A stretch of 64,000 bases of DNA from Pseudoalteromonas rubra (GCF_000967655.1 NZ_JXYA01000047.1:94214-158213), one strand, 5' to 3'; positions 46,001-52,629 are shown, counted from the stretch's first letter. The notes: generated by a model not told the origin, from the letters alone. Program-made: numbers and translations.

Positions 46001-48146
46001 CGCCTGGTTCGTCTAAGGTGACAATGAGCTCATCATTGCCCACTACGCTGAGTTCAGGTTCAGTGGTTACTGAAAACGGGACTTCAAACTCATGGTACAC
46101 CTGCCATTGTTTATCGACCAGGCTGTGAATCACAAGCTTTGAACCACCACTAGGCAATGTCTGCGCTTCAACGGCAAACGCGGTATTTGATCCAACAACC
46201 ACGCTACTTGTATGTCGATTTAACTTAAGAGAGGGAGACGTAAACTTCTCTGAGCCATCCGCACTCAGATATCGATAAGTGTAGGATTTTTGATTGTATA
46301 AATAGTCACCAGCAGAGCTGCTGGTTGATTCCGTTTCTAAAACAGAATGAACACCACCTGAGTTACCATCACTTCCCGGGTGCAACGCAAGCCAGTTGTT
46401 ATAGCTCAATTTCATTCTAGGAATTGAGTCATTCACCACGTTCCCGGCAAGGTCAGGTATCCTCACCTCCTCTACAGGTGTTGGTGTCAGAGTCAGTTTG
46501 CCAACATTCACGCCTTCTGCTGGCGGCTCCGGGTTGCTCGCCACATAGTAAAAAGTGTCATTTTCCTCATCAACAGTCAGGGATAAAGCCTTAACTGCAA
46601 CGGGTTTTCTCTTGCTCGGATAGATATACTGATCCAGGTACGTTAGTAGCTCGTCATTAAATTGATGGAGCAATTCCCATGTTTTGCCGTCGGATGCTGG
46701 TTTGTATAGCTGAAATGTTCTTGATGCTTCGCTACTTTGCAGCATCACGTAAGGCGTGCCGCTTTTGCCACGAGCAAAGGCAAATACCGCACCTTCTACC
46801 AGATACCCGGCCCCATTATGCTCCGTTGACATATAGCTGACTCTGAATTCCTGGTTATCTCCAGTGTTCGGATTGTGCGAGACAATCTTAACGCCGCTAT
46901 CATATTGAGAAATCATCGTAAGATAGGCCACATGTGCCGTACCATCTGCATCAAACAGGAATTGTGCCGGTGCATTGGCCGCATCACTCACCCATCCACT
47001 GTAAACTTCACTCCAGACTCCATCTGTCAACTTTAATAAGTAAAACTTGGCACCCATTATGTTGTAATACGCGGCATATACTGTGCCATCAGGACCTTGC
47101 TTAACAACCAGTTTGTCGCCATTTTGCATTGCCGGTGTCAGCGGCACCTGAGTGGTTTCCACTGCAAAACCGTCGGCGTTAACAGATATTAACTCGGGGG
47201 CATCATCAACCGGGGTGACCGAGACCGGAATGGTTGCTGTGCCTGTCATGCCATATTCATGCTCGTAAGACACTAACTTGGGCAGTGTCAAATCTAGGGT
47301 GATCGCCAAGTCAAGCGGTGACTCTGAGCCATCATGCACAAAGTAGTAATTGGCACTATCAAACTCAGCAAGCGACTTAACTACCGGTTGTGCATCAGCA
47401 CCCAGCTTTTCGTTTTCAGTGAGTATGTTGTCGTCATTCAGATCGCGATAGAGCACACCAGATTGCGCCGCATTTGTACCAATGGAAAACGTTAAATCGT
47501 TCATCACATCTGGTGCATCTGTTGCTTGCTGGAAAAGCGCTGAGGTAATGGCGACTTTGTTGCCCTCAACCACAGGGGCAGTCGCAATATTCAATAAACC
47601 AGAGAGCGATTTTGGCTCAAAGGCGTTGATTGTGACAGATGCAGAAATAACATTCGTATTCGCATCATTCAGGGTAATTGAGATTTTACGAGGGCCCTTG
47701 GTAGGCACGCTGGCTTTATTTTCATATCTAATTGATTTGATGAAGTCCATCGCCTGGGAGGGCGATACAGAGCTATACTCTTCCAATCTATGACTGCGGG
47801 TGCTGTTAGTGAAGTTACCAGGAATGTATAGACCTTCCTGATCACCATCCAATGCTCCGCTGAGCCTTACCTCAATGGTTGCATTTGCGTTACTGACTGA
47901 GACATTAGGTGCAATCTGAACACCGTCATCCCCCAGTGCATAAGCGATATTACGATCACCGGGCTGGATCGATATAGATACGGGTGTAGCGCACATTGGA
48001 TTACTTTGGTCAAACGCACAGTCAACAAAGCCATGTGCCTCCATACTCGCTACGCCTGCATTCAGCGCCACCCCGCCCAATAGCGCGGCCTGGATATGCC
48101 GGGCTAATTTACTTTTTTTACTTATGTTTTTATCACTAAGAGACAT
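31044..48146 (-). CDS. Giant Ig/cadherin-repeat adhesin with internal GlyGly-CTERM-like anchor and C-terminal outer-membrane barrel
   Basis: I use the ATG at 48146 (after TAGGTAG) instead of the GTG at 48164; the product has about 5700 residues. The order from the N-terminus is as follows. First a signal region; then two large modules, each with a YYFVHDGSESPLDLA core and a propeller-like stretch. Next come about a dozen alternating Big/Ig-like repeats, then He_PIG and cadherin-like tandem repeats (VNDxPVA). A Calx-beta-like unit (VTIVEDN), a DSDGDLIPDD calcium loop, a choice-of-anchor U-like domain (IPVNAIYRKF...VDPGGIAVLM) and two more cadherin-like units follow. Near 31640-31722 lies a GSLGG / hydrophobic / RRRK anchor, then a signal-peptide-like stretch ending SAPALA (31565-31640). 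The last about 180 residues form an 8-strand-type barrel ending EVRF. Likely role: surface adhesion or biofilm. Confidence 0.8.
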   Translation of the reverse strand: MSLSDKNISKKSKLARHIQAALLGGVALNAGVASMEAHGFVDCAFDQSNPMCATPVSISIQPGDRNIAYALGDDGVQIAPNVSVSNANATIEVRLSGALDGDQEGLYIPGNFTNSTRSHRLEEYSSVSPSQAMDFIKSIRYENKASVPTKGPRKISITLNDANTNVISASVTINAFEPKSLSGLLNIATAPVVEGNKVAITSALFQQATDAPDVMNDLTFSIGTNAAQSGVLYRDLNDDNILTENEKLGADAQPVVKSLAEFDSANYYFVHDGSESPLDLAITLDLTLPKLVSYEHEYGMTGTATIPVSVTPVDDAPELISVNADGFAVETTQVPLTPAMQNGDKLVVKQGPDGTVYAAYYNIMGAKFYLLKLTDGVWSEVYSGWVSDAANAPAQFLFDADGTAHVAYLTMISQYDSGVKIVSHNPNTGDNQEFRVSYMSTEHNGAGYLVEGAVFAFARGKSGTPYVMLQSSEASRTFQLYKPASDGKTWELLHQFNDELLTYLDQYIYPSKRKPVAVKALSLTVDEENDTFYYVASNPEPPAEGVNVGKLTLTPTPVEEVRIPDLAGNVVNDSIPRMKLSYNNWLALHPGSDGNSGGVHSVLETESTSSSAGDYLYNQKSYTYRYLSADGSEKFTSPSLKLNRHTSSVVVGSNTAFAVEAQTLPSGGSKLVIHSLVDKQWQVYHEFEVPFSVTTEPELSVVGNDELIVTLDEPGGENRLATKIKKQSQTDWSTTPIDALNPAKLFAGKTLVDPDSEQVSFTINTDDTDTPGTFSLPDDAVLDGVSAQPTEDGKGFVLSGPIEAVNRLLAQLTFTPDAGYQGTPSYNYTVQGLPDGTTSNGSLSLNITPVRALSDLFTLAPLSVDEGGKVKLTAAHFQMSDADKAIVETLRFSVAPASVSSGALYFDFNGDNQLTENEKFSDERLTVPASFAEMTSGRYYFVHDGSESPLDLALTLNMALPEGSEHSNDFLAEGTATVDLTVNPVDDSPTVTFSPTFDVPLTAEMRAADELLVKTDPTGLAHAVFYDRQTNLFVWSIYKDGQWQALFSQDSDKGRGELKKAQLKFDSNGIGYVAFVSADAHSEKVLNMLRYSPATTEVKQYVVESDAANLDQGYPIATSTFGFTLDQQGNPYVMVHSDLFDKHTVYKFSSQEGQAASWQEFYRFSDPLLSAGITNVSGLDLAFDHTTEVLYYAIHSDETRYAYRTGQVAMATRVHSTLDSLGGLVSEGSVTDANPNVQLGLNIGADGTIFAAHSLVQHISASLEDGAKRTVRYHYNVIHGASDFVSEPIELVRDRSNVILSKAGALAVEAQELENGTSKVVVKYLTDNEKKWLLLGDYAVPFKVTSKPQLNISADGRLSIRVRGDNPEQDLLTVMGTQFKLIHNLITPVANKALPFDGINIDDPDSSEVQLYIQPMTSITDSGTFGLPEGTDISDVDVQYNVDDYLVQISGSPLAVSKVAALLTYTANAEFTGQQAYAWTVKGMPDGEAYSGYFGFDIRPVNKAPALATNKPVQYNAQSAQQGVAITEAHLNATDLNDTAEGILYKVVTLPDSQNGTLYLNDSNDTTFVQDTSNALSVGDTFTQQDVNDGKVQFIQWDNSNLHAITLQLLDGLEDGVQPSEPFVLRIADTLPSTTLTVTDVNLSATLYGNTFTTIEAQGMNPDTLTISLFKVVDGQCTTEAYEGITVEGTFLKATSELAEGSYSLCVVANDGFWSTEQIVDFNVINNLPLPAPSTPDLLASSDTGINSEDNITKLTDLEFTGTAAAGSTVTLYSDVSGELGTVTAQPDGSWQRQVTLNAGSHKVTAIATSGQRVSPVSAPLTVVIDDTTPTRPADFTAKLSQDSSGGNAAVKSQPTYEGTAPGLEYITITVTQGDYEYKAVVNVAQDGSWTHNLSEALADGRYSISIKGTDAAGNEISLTSDSLLVDTTPIAVPVIESWRGEDGTISSADLFRYEIKGTVSGDVSYQDRVKVVVETNTKRFEQAISINPQTGQWAASSLGIYSSELAGETEFKLTVVGVDAYGNTSDSVVKTAALDLTNPRATIIAQDSLVGIGQSVVLQVVFDEPVVDLTLDTFEVQENKGELSNLQKQTDTSYTMTFTPFDDQTGFEYINLPNNSYQDIAGNPGQSTRAYFTVDTQINSDLFVEFEYDKYLVENVSSPKFFIRNLEEGSTFTYSVSSSNGGVVTGSGDNRNAGDKLVGFNDSQNLQDGQLTVSVFVKDKAGNAYPEVTATTILDRTAPSVAGFSATDDRLSVGETALINITLSEASNDFTVDDLQVTGGTLVQFEALSATQYRVKFVPTANSNTQGSVRVKTGSFSDTMGNISGMSSVEQQFTIDTQLPDAFEISLDNAAFNSANVQSASVTLNNAELNTQYIWSVSGDGGSVQGEGTVTSSSQRVDLSALSNLSEGEYTLTLKVVDALGNASESIERTIIIDNQKPTITMSSSTELVKAGETATLTFTFSEPVMGFTLDDILPVSLADNLSAFTQISETEYSVVFTPDEYSSKSVKLVVNKDTVTDEAGNELSEVLFEQQAVNTTYPSYFDIKEQGSNRLETFNANQLQALSFTLEGADVKANNSYHYTLTDSQGNTIKGRGTFGSSVAGSAVISGLDVSSLVDGLIRVNVTLSNEVGNVSTETKTWRFEADRVVPWAQSIDITDGFQSSPLSKTVTVNVSEPIESPDLSFIHVTNGSVHNVKMLNDSLFTFELRPNENVQGSSRVTIEAGALTDKAGNKSSRVQTDSTYFDTQAPSGHTVALNHTVYNVQNTETMSFVLNGGSAFSDTYTYVLSSSNGGAIEGSGQVISSNMTVAVPSADLSKLKDGALTLSLVLSDRFGNKAEPVIKTATLDRTTPSVSAMTVSDQQLSAGESGVITITLSEASSDFSMASLAVSGGELSGFAALNGSTNQYQVTFTPTAGTEATGSVTVKANAFNDTAGNINTDAKSVELNIDTQAPTGYAVTLDKDVYNSSANTIRFDLSGGEAGATYAYTLSSDGHSVTGTGTLDNAQQQVVITDIENLNDGPLSLSVTLTDKAGNAGVAATDTAILDTTALSGHSVALSQSVYNSATQSALGFSFNGVEQGATYTYTLTSSGGGSVQGSGTINDVNASVSVSDLTGLKDGTLSLTVVVTDTAGNVASAVVDSAKLDTTAPLVTAITASSTALKADETSVITITLSEASRDFGLASLAVLGGELSAFASINDNGTDYQVTFTPTAGTEATGSVTVKANTFNDEAGNANTDAKSVELNIDTQAPTGYAVTLDKDVYNSAASTIRFDLSGGEAGATYAYTLSSDGHSVTGTGSLDSAQQQVVITDIENLNDGPLSLSVTLTDKAGNAGVAATDTATLDTAAPRGHDVTLDQQTYNLANRDAASFSFNGAEVGATYAYTLTSTGGGELTGTETITAANQQVNIANLSQLKDGTLSLSVVLTDSAGNAAQALVKQAKLDATAPTITTLSASQTALKAGETSVITIGLSEAVSDFNKALLNVAGGTVSELEQISDTSYRTVFTPSENSQVAGTIAIAGGKFSDAAGNPNLASDTLTLSIDTQAPGNHSVAFGAPYYHGTNANAASITLGDAEVGSRYHYVISSTQGGLPVSAQGDVTESSQTISGIDLSNLNDGQLNVTVTLTDPAGNVSEVASATTMLDTAAPQVVSLTSNDPALKVGEQALITIALSEPSEDFTLEDISASSGSLSELKALNATTYQATFTPDENAQGEVTISIAAGVFNDLAGNANTEAQPLVLSLDTTAPSGQSVSIDQTLINRDNETAMSFTLNGLEGKGMLTYQVSDGTTSVGSQSPVSITAATQSVTGIDVSALAEGRLILTVVVYDDANNAGEPVTASVTKKYNVAPVLSGTPQTAVNEDAEYVFEPELTDPDSDDTHTFVISNKPDWASFDEQTGKLSGTPGDEHVGNYEQIVITVNDGKAEHALSAFNIEVVNTNDSPVAQDFSFTLSEAEQLVIALEQGLLSTATDDDLDSEDSLSAVVVGEPQFGTLLLNADGSFTYTHDGSENHSDSFTYQVEDAAGELSQTRTVALTINPQADAPVTLDDTLVVTEDTPNTIDLLENDFDAENDMVAASAAVVTEPQLGSYTITNGKLTYTPNENATGQDTLTYTVKDAAGNTSKVATLTISIVAVNDQPVAKGATLTVEEDMPSDELDVRSLSSDIEDTHPQGEVVLSALPSKGVVTVNQESGKLVYTPNANATGSDAFSYTIADSEGLVSEPVEVIVNIGAVNDRPVADGDSVTLNEDEAGTLNILDNDTDVEDQGFNGANVMLEDKGNGAGAYTLADVTVLADGQLEITPKADVNGSFSFTYTLMDSEGLSSEPATVNVDITPVNDAPVAVDNTAQLEEEGSYEVNVLGDDYDVDANDQLDPGSVTVVAQPQSGQVTVTESGAIVYVPNANFNGLDTFTYTVKDAAGAVSNEALVTMTVTPVNDAPVADAQVLSVDEDGTVLITLTASDIDADALSYQIVQGVNSGTLTQQSENSWLYTPDTDFNGEDSLQFVAFDGQAESEPVQVTLNVVAVNDAPVITGTPATSVDQDTAYRFTPDTSDLDGDSLTFSIENLPVWASFDTQSGTLSGTPGRDDVGNYANIVISVADGELSASLAAFAIEVGYVNAKPVAQTMQVFVDEDASTSFSAPVSDADQDSLSITVTQQPASGTLSVQGTLFSYIPGANFNGSDSFSYVVNDGEMNSDEAQVSITVNAVNDTPVAQNDAFSFGEVASSYSLDVLANDSDVDASDTLTLVGASASIGSVAISDGQLIYQPQASAQDTAVITYMLVDSAGARAQATATVEITASAAADAPTLSVPDNMSVDATGLFTKVDLGTASAFDSNGNPLAVSLVDGVTIFAPGLHQVYWKATDGNNQSTVKKQTVAVNPLVSLSKDSQIAEEQSHTVKVFLNGPAPSYPITVPYTVSGSADGNDHDLLDGEVVIESGTEASITFNVFADGTVEGNESIVITLAETLNRGAKSSSTVTIVEDNVAPALEVDTTQSGESRTLVLQNGEPVVVSAVATDANPQDSITLSWEAADAQMTDLSFEAGRFEFDPSVLAAGIYKLSVTATDDGTPALSSTQDIYLEVVDSLPQLSGVDSDGDLIPDDQEGFADSDNDGIPDYLDASSDCNVIPGQVKDANQYLVEGEPGVCLRKGATVAQNTTGGAQLLETELPADSEATNIGGVFDFIATGLPKAGDVYGIVIPQRKPIPVNAIYRKFRDGEWVNFVTTDGNAILSATGEPGYCPPPGSNEWRDGLNEGDWCVQLQIVDGGPNDDDGIANRSVVDPGGIAVLMSDNTQPVAQADTLAVGAGLPVFINVLENDSDADGDTLTITGASADFGEVEILDNQLRYTPPVDYVGTATITYSIADGQGGTSSATVTVELVVNAAPVTQLDTASTNDQASVILDVLANDMDPDGDALTLINATATHGKAVVNLDGTLSYEPKLGFNGEDTVTYQVKDAKGATSTGIAKINVTTHQVATVENKSSGSLGGLLLVMVSALVLRRRKSALPAYAVVTASCLVSAPALADALRVQATLGQAEANSHFSALPAGTQVSNVDDSSQSWSAGAFYQLMPKWYAGLRYIDLGQGRVTLSGSTLTPDSWHESMARVAPVLPEGFALQTGLEVARFDKVHGELFLGAYNWDYQIDSTLNGRHFVQYEQKGTSAYFGGAVGYQLSDSTALTLSYSHYRLSANRIGEVAAGIEVRF
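38100..38540 (-). repeat. Near-identical internal repeat of the adhesin gene, copy 1
   Basis: About 430 bp, including GTTGGTGCCTGGGTATCGAT, recurs 894 bp further on (about 38994-39434) with few differences. 894 bp is 298 codons, so the frame is kept. It encodes the repeat containing APTGYAVTLDKDVYNS and its neighbour. The high DNA identity indicates recent duplication or gene conversion. Confidence 0.8.
38994..39434 (-). repeat. Near-identical internal repeat of the adhesin gene, copy 2
   Basis: This is the partner of the copy at 38100-38540, offset by 894 bp in the same orientation and frame. Confidence 0.8.
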
Positions 48147-49071
48147 CAAACTACCTATTAACACTTAATTTTAAAATATGTTGCCCGGCCAAATCCCTTT
48201 TTGGCCTGAAAGCTGCGTGGCTACGGGTAAACACCACACAGCCTGAATATGGAACGTTACATTGCGCAAGCACTGCGCGAGCGCACTTGAATTGCCAGCC
48301 CCTTTGGGCTCAATTCGCAAGCAAAACGGTACGTAAAAGATCGTGAGTCAGTTCACAGGAACCCACGAAAACAAAGAAGGGGTAGCCAAAATGGCTGATA
48401 GCTCTGAATAATAAGGACTGAACAATACAGTCTGAGCACGACAGACATGCAAACCTATTTCTGAGCCTGGTAATAATACTTTAAACGCTCACCTGCACCA
48501 TACGCAGGTAACATAAAGCCATCCGATTGGATGACCTACTTTTTACCTAACCCTACAACCTGAAAAACTGCGGTTTTTTCGCCTGACAGAAGACAGACTG
48601 AATGCTTCCGGTGTCTTACATCTTACTTTGTAACTAAATTTAATTATTTAGATTATATACACAAAAAACAGCTATTAGAACATTTTTTGTCTTATTTATC
48701 ATATATTAAGAGTTTAATATTTAAACCTAAAATCAACATATATACACATTAAAGAAACAAAGAAAGGCTATTTTGTTTGCGCTTGAATTCTCATTCAAAG
48801 CTGTAAATGGTACAGACAAATCCCAACGCAAAACCATTACACGTTATTACACGCAAATAAAAACTGAGCCATCATCAGATAAAACCAGCACTTTACGACG
48901 AGACTGCTGAAATAGTGACCATGATTGATTTTTACGAATGCAGGCATCTATAAATTCTATTAACAATTTTGCAAACCTGTAACTATACTCGCTGAGAATT
49001 AAGCAAATGTACTGGCGGCTGGGTAGGATTTGGCTGGTCGGCAGGCATTTCACAAAAATAAGGTAACCACT
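48147..49071. other. Long divergent intergenic region (adhesin and katG promoters)
   Basis: No protein-like frame is visible. The half near the adhesin gene has GC-richer sequence with small stems on the leader strand (CATCC/GGATG at about 48520-48533 and ACCTGC/GCAGGT at about 48491-48509). The middle (48620-48780) is very AT-rich. A long untranslated leader for the 17-kb adhesin gene is likely. I searched by eye for known riboswitch cores and found none. Confidence 0.4.
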
Positions 49072-51387
49072 ATGACCACAAAAGTATTCAGAAAATCAGC
49101 CTTAGCCGCCCTGGTAAGTATAGCGGTAACAGGCCTCAGCGCCTGCGCCAGCAACAACGACCTGCAACAAGGCAGCCAGTCACATGGCGAGATCAGCAAG
49201 CCTAAAGGCGCTGTCGGGTCTGGCAATGTGCCTATGGGCGTGGCCAAATCCAATCAGTTCTGGTGGCCGGATCAGCTAGATTTATCTCCTTTGCGCGACC
49301 ACGACGGCCGCTCCAATCCACTGGGCGAAGACTTCGACTATGCTATGGCATTCAACAAGCTGGATATGGCGGCGCTAAAGCGTGATATGAACGAGTTACT
49401 CACTACATCACAAGACTGGTGGCCAGCCGACTGGGGTAACTACGGACCGTTGTTTATTCGCCTGGCCTGGCACAGCTCAGGTACCTATCGTACGTTAGAT
49501 GGCCGTGGTGGTGGTGATGGCGGTCAGATGCGCTTTGATCCGCTCAACAGCTGGCCAGACAATGGCAACCTGGACAAAGCCAAGCGCCTGTTGTGGCCGC
49601 TTAAGCAAAAGTACGGTGCGCAAATTTCCTGGGGCGATTTGATGATCCTGGCCGGTACCGTTGGCCTTGAAAACATGGGCTTTAAAACTTATGGCTTCGC
49701 CGGTGGGCGCACCGACGATTGGGAACCAGACTTAGTCTATTGGGGCCCTGAGGTTGAAATGCTGGCCAGTGATCGCGAAGAAAAAGACGGTAAATTACAA
49801 CGCCCGCTGGGTGCTACACACATGGGCTTAATCTACGTCAATCCGGAAGGCCCTAAAGGTAAGCCCGATCCGGTAGGCTCGGCCAAAAACATCCGCGTGG
49901 CGTTTGGTCGTATGGCCATGAATGACGAGGAAACCGTGGCGCTTATCGCCGGTGGTCACACCTTTGGTAAAATGCACGGCGCGCATAAGGCCAGTAAATG
50001 TGTGGGTAAAGAACCCGGTGGAGCCGCCATTGAAGAGCAAGGCCTTGGCTGGAAAAACAAATGTGGTAAAGGCCACTCTGAAGATACCGTCACCAGTGGC
50101 CTGGAAGGCGCGTGGACTCAGGCACCTACCCGCTGGACTACGCTTTACCTGCAAAACCTGCTGAACTTTGAATGGCAGCAAACACGCAGCCCGGGCGGTG
50201 CCATTCAGTGGATCCCAACCGATGAGGCACTGCACACCTCGGTACCCGATGCACATGTCAAAGGGAAGTTTAATTCACCAGTGATGACGACCGCAGATCT
50301 GGCACTCAAGTACGACCCGGAGTATCGCAAAATTGCCGAGCGCTTTTTGGCCAACCCTGAAGAATACCGTCTGGCCTTTGCCAAAGCCTGGTACAAGCTT
50401 ACGCACCGCGATATGGGTCCGCGTGCCCGCTACCTGGGCAATACCGCCCCTGATGAAGCGTTGATCTGGCAAGATCCGGTTCCGGCTGTAGATCATGCAT
50501 TGATAAACGAAGCCGATGCCAAAGCCATTAAGCTGGATATTCTGCAAACCGGGATCAGCGTACCGGCGCTTATTCGCACTGCCTGGGCGTCTGCTGCCAG
50601 CTTCCGTGCCTCGGATATGCGCGGTGGTGCCAACGGTGCCCGCATTATGCTGGCACCACAAAAAGACTGGCCAGTTAACAACCCGGATGAGCTATCGTCA
50701 GTTTTAAATCAGTTGCAAGCTGTACAGGCGCGCTTTAACCGCGCAGCCGGTGGCACTAAGCAAGTCTCTATGGCCGATGTGATTGTGCTGGCAGGTGCAG
50801 CCGCAGTTGAACAGGCAGCCAAAAACGCCGGTATTACGGTGTCTGTGCCCTTTACCCCAGGGCGCACCGACGCAACTCAGGCACAAACCGATGTGGAATC
50901 ATTCGCGCTGCTTGAGCCAAAAGCGGATGCGTTCAGAAACTACTTTGACGTGAATGCCAGCTACCGCTCACCAACCGAAATGTTGGTTGATAAAGCCGAT
51001 CAGCTCAATTTAACTGTGCCAGAAATGACGGTGCTGCTGGGTGGTTTACGTGTACTGGGTGTCAATGCCATGGACTCTCAGCACGGCGTATTTACCGATA
51101 AAGTGGGCACGCTCAGCAACGACTTTTTCGTCAATCTGCTGAGCATGTCTCATCAGTGGCAAAAAACCAGCCAGGCAGGTTTGTACGAGAGCATAGACCG
51201 CAGCACGGGCAAAAAGCGCTTCACGGCCACCAGTGTGGATTTGATCTTTGGCTCAAACTCAGAGCTGCGCGCCGTGGCCGAAGTCTATGCCTATGACAAC
51301 GCCCAGCAAAAATTTGCAGAGGACTTTGTTAAGGCCTGGCACAAAGTGATGCAGCTGGACCGTTTTGATTTGCGTCATCAGTTGTAA
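49072..51387 (+). CDS. katG: Catalase-peroxidase KatG with a lipoprotein signal
   Basis: I chose the ATG at 49072 (after AATAAGG), which gives a signal peptide with lipobox LSAC (Cys25). The N-terminal peroxidase domain has RLAWHSSG (Arg130, Trp133, His134), proximal haem His296 in GGHTFGK, and Tyr255 and Met281, which by alignment complete the Trp-Tyr-Met crosslink with Trp133. The C-terminal haem-free domain is complete, for 771 residues. KatG is usually cytosolic and removes hydrogen peroxide; lipidated export would place it at the periplasmic face. The mature N-terminus has a short linker (about 26-60). It is divergent from the adhesin gene and ends at a strong terminator. Confidence 0.92.
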   Translation: MTTKVFRKSALAALVSIAVTGLSACASNNDLQQGSQSHGEISKPKGAVGSGNVPMGVAKSNQFWWPDQLDLSPLRDHDGRSNPLGEDFDYAMAFNKLDMAALKRDMNELLTTSQDWWPADWGNYGPLFIRLAWHSSGTYRTLDGRGGGDGGQMRFDPLNSWPDNGNLDKAKRLLWPLKQKYGAQISWGDLMILAGTVGLENMGFKTYGFAGGRTDDWEPDLVYWGPEVEMLASDREEKDGKLQRPLGATHMGLIYVNPEGPKGKPDPVGSAKNIRVAFGRMAMNDEETVALIAGGHTFGKMHGAHKASKCVGKEPGGAAIEEQGLGWKNKCGKGHSEDTVTSGLEGAWTQAPTRWTTLYLQNLLNFEWQQTRSPGGAIQWIPTDEALHTSVPDAHVKGKFNSPVMTTADLALKYDPEYRKIAERFLANPEEYRLAFAKAWYKLTHRDMGPRARYLGNTAPDEALIWQDPVPAVDHALINEADAKAIKLDILQTGISVPALIRTAWASAASFRASDMRGGANGARIMLAPQKDWPVNNPDELSSVLNQLQAVQARFNRAAGGTKQVSMADVIVLAGAAAVEQAAKNAGITVSVPFTPGRTDATQAQTDVESFALLEPKADAFRNYFDVNASYRSPTEMLVDKADQLNLTVPEMTVLLGGLRVLGVNAMDSQHGVFTDKVGTLSNDFFVNLLSMSHQWQKTSQAGLYESIDRSTGKKRFTATSVDLIFGSNSELRAVAEVYAYDNAQQKFAEDFVKAWHKVMQLDRFDLRHQL

Positions 51388-51400
51388 TCCTACCCAAAAT

Positions 51401-51435
51401 GTCAGCGCCTGCAACAGCAGGCGCTGACGCTTTTT
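51401..51435. terminator. Strong terminator between katG and the EF-Tu-like gene
   Basis: GTCAGCGCCTG (51401-51411) pairs perfectly with CAGGCGCTGAC (51418-51428), then GCTTTTTC. It serves katG and lies just past the stop of the convergent gene. Confidence 0.9.
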
Positions 51436-51444
51436 CTAGAAAAC

Positions 51445-52629
51445 TCAGTCAATAGGGCAAGTTACACGCCCTACAGCGACAACCTGATCATGCTGGCGGA
51501 CTTCGAATTTTACACCCGCTTTCATCGCCATGGATTTGCTTAGCCTGACGGTCACGTTAAGCTCATCGCCCGGCACCATCATTTCAATGTCCCGAGGCCA
51601 GCTTGCTGTGCCTGCCACGTCCAGATAATGCAGTCTAAAGTCACCTTCAAATCCATTGTGCAGAGGCGTTTTACGTCCGCCCTCATCGCCGGTCAAACAA
51701 TAAAGCAGCGCTTCGAAACGTGTATATGGCTTAATTGACCCGTTTTTACCGAGTACCATACCTTCTTCGATATCTTCTCTATCGATCCCTTTTAAGCCTA
51801 CAGCAGCCAATTCAGTGGCTTGTGCGCTGTCTTTAAGCCTTCGCTCGACCTCAATACTGGAACACCGTGTGTGCTGAGTATCCCGAATACCCACAAGTTC
51901 CAGCTCGTCGTTTTTATAAAGCGTGCCACTTGTTATTCTGCTACGCGCAAGTGTATCGCGCCAACTTACCATAAAGATATCTTCAACAGGCATCACAAAG
52001 GGCTGATCCTTCAGAGGCACAGGCGGAACAACATAGTCTTCCATTGCCTGGACTAACGCTTTGATGCTTTTTTCCCATTTGGGGTCTCCTTCAAGCGCTT
52101 TTTTAGCCGAGCCCACGATCACCGGGCTCAAAGCTCTGTCATACCCCGCCTCCTCTAGCTGCTCTGTGATGAGAGACGCCATCTCACTGATAAACGCTTC
52201 GTCGTGTATCTTGTCGGCTTTATTAATATAAACAATGACATTACCAATACCCATCGAGCGCAGCAGCCTGAGATATTCATCCGTTTCGCGATTAAAGCCG
52301 ACATCAATGCTAACCACAAGGATGGCGGTGCCCATCCTCAAATGACCTGTGATCAGCCCTTTAACATAGTCCATATAATCGGGGCAGTCTGAATGAAAGT
52401 AAACGTATGATTTTGAGACATAATCGACCATTGAGCTACGGTAAGTTACACCTGCATTTGTGGTGTACTCAGGCGCATCGTCGATTGAGGCAAAGCTCTG
52501 CGGTGCTGATAAGTGTTCTTTTGCTAACACATGCGTTATCGCGGCGGTTAAGGTCGTCTTACCATGCCCTTTAGCGCCGATTGTACCAACATAGATGTAT
52601 GTTCTATCGTTTTCATGATTATCTGTCAT
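51445..52629 (-). CDS. Divergent EF-Tu paralogue with altered G-motifs
   Basis: At 394 residues it equals EF-Tu in length and keeps its three-domain order. The P-loop is GAKGHGKT (residues 18-25; EF-Tu GHVDHGKT). NKAD is intact, and SAKKALEGDPKWE and MVPGDELNVTV match EF-Tu well. Key parts differ: RGITI of switch I is AGVTY, and DCPGH of switch II is DCPDY (Asp84, Tyr85), which loses the glycine and the catalytic His. GRGTVVTGRV of domain 2 is WRDTLARSRI. By hand alignment, elfamycin-contact positions also differ (EF-Tu L120 to Arg, Q124 to Ser, Q329 to Asp, A375 to Glu, E378 to Gln). It is monocistronic. It may be a decoy, a resistant stand-in or a new GTPase. Confidence 0.85.
   Translation of the reverse strand: MTDNHENDRTYIYVGTIGAKGHGKTTLTAAITHVLAKEHLSAPQSFASIDDAPEYTTNAGVTYRSSMVDYVSKSYVYFHSDCPDYMDYVKGLITGHLRMGTAILVVSIDVGFNRETDEYLRLLRSMGIGNVIVYINKADKIHDEAFISEMASLITEQLEEAGYDRALSPVIVGSAKKALEGDPKWEKSIKALVQAMEDYVVPPVPLKDQPFVMPVEDIFMVSWRDTLARSRITSGTLYKNDELELVGIRDTQHTRCSSIEVERRLKDSAQATELAAVGLKGIDREDIEEGMVLGKNGSIKPYTRFEALLYCLTGDEGGRKTPLHNGFEGDFRLHYLDVAGTASWPRDIEMMVPGDELNVTVRLSKSMAMKAGVKFEVRQHDQVVAVGRVTCPID

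Noticed and set aside
48165..48600. Possible riboswitch in the adhesin leader
   Set aside because: Small stems are present, but the conserved cores of c-di-GMP, TPP, cobalamin and glycine riboswitches were not found by eye on either strand.
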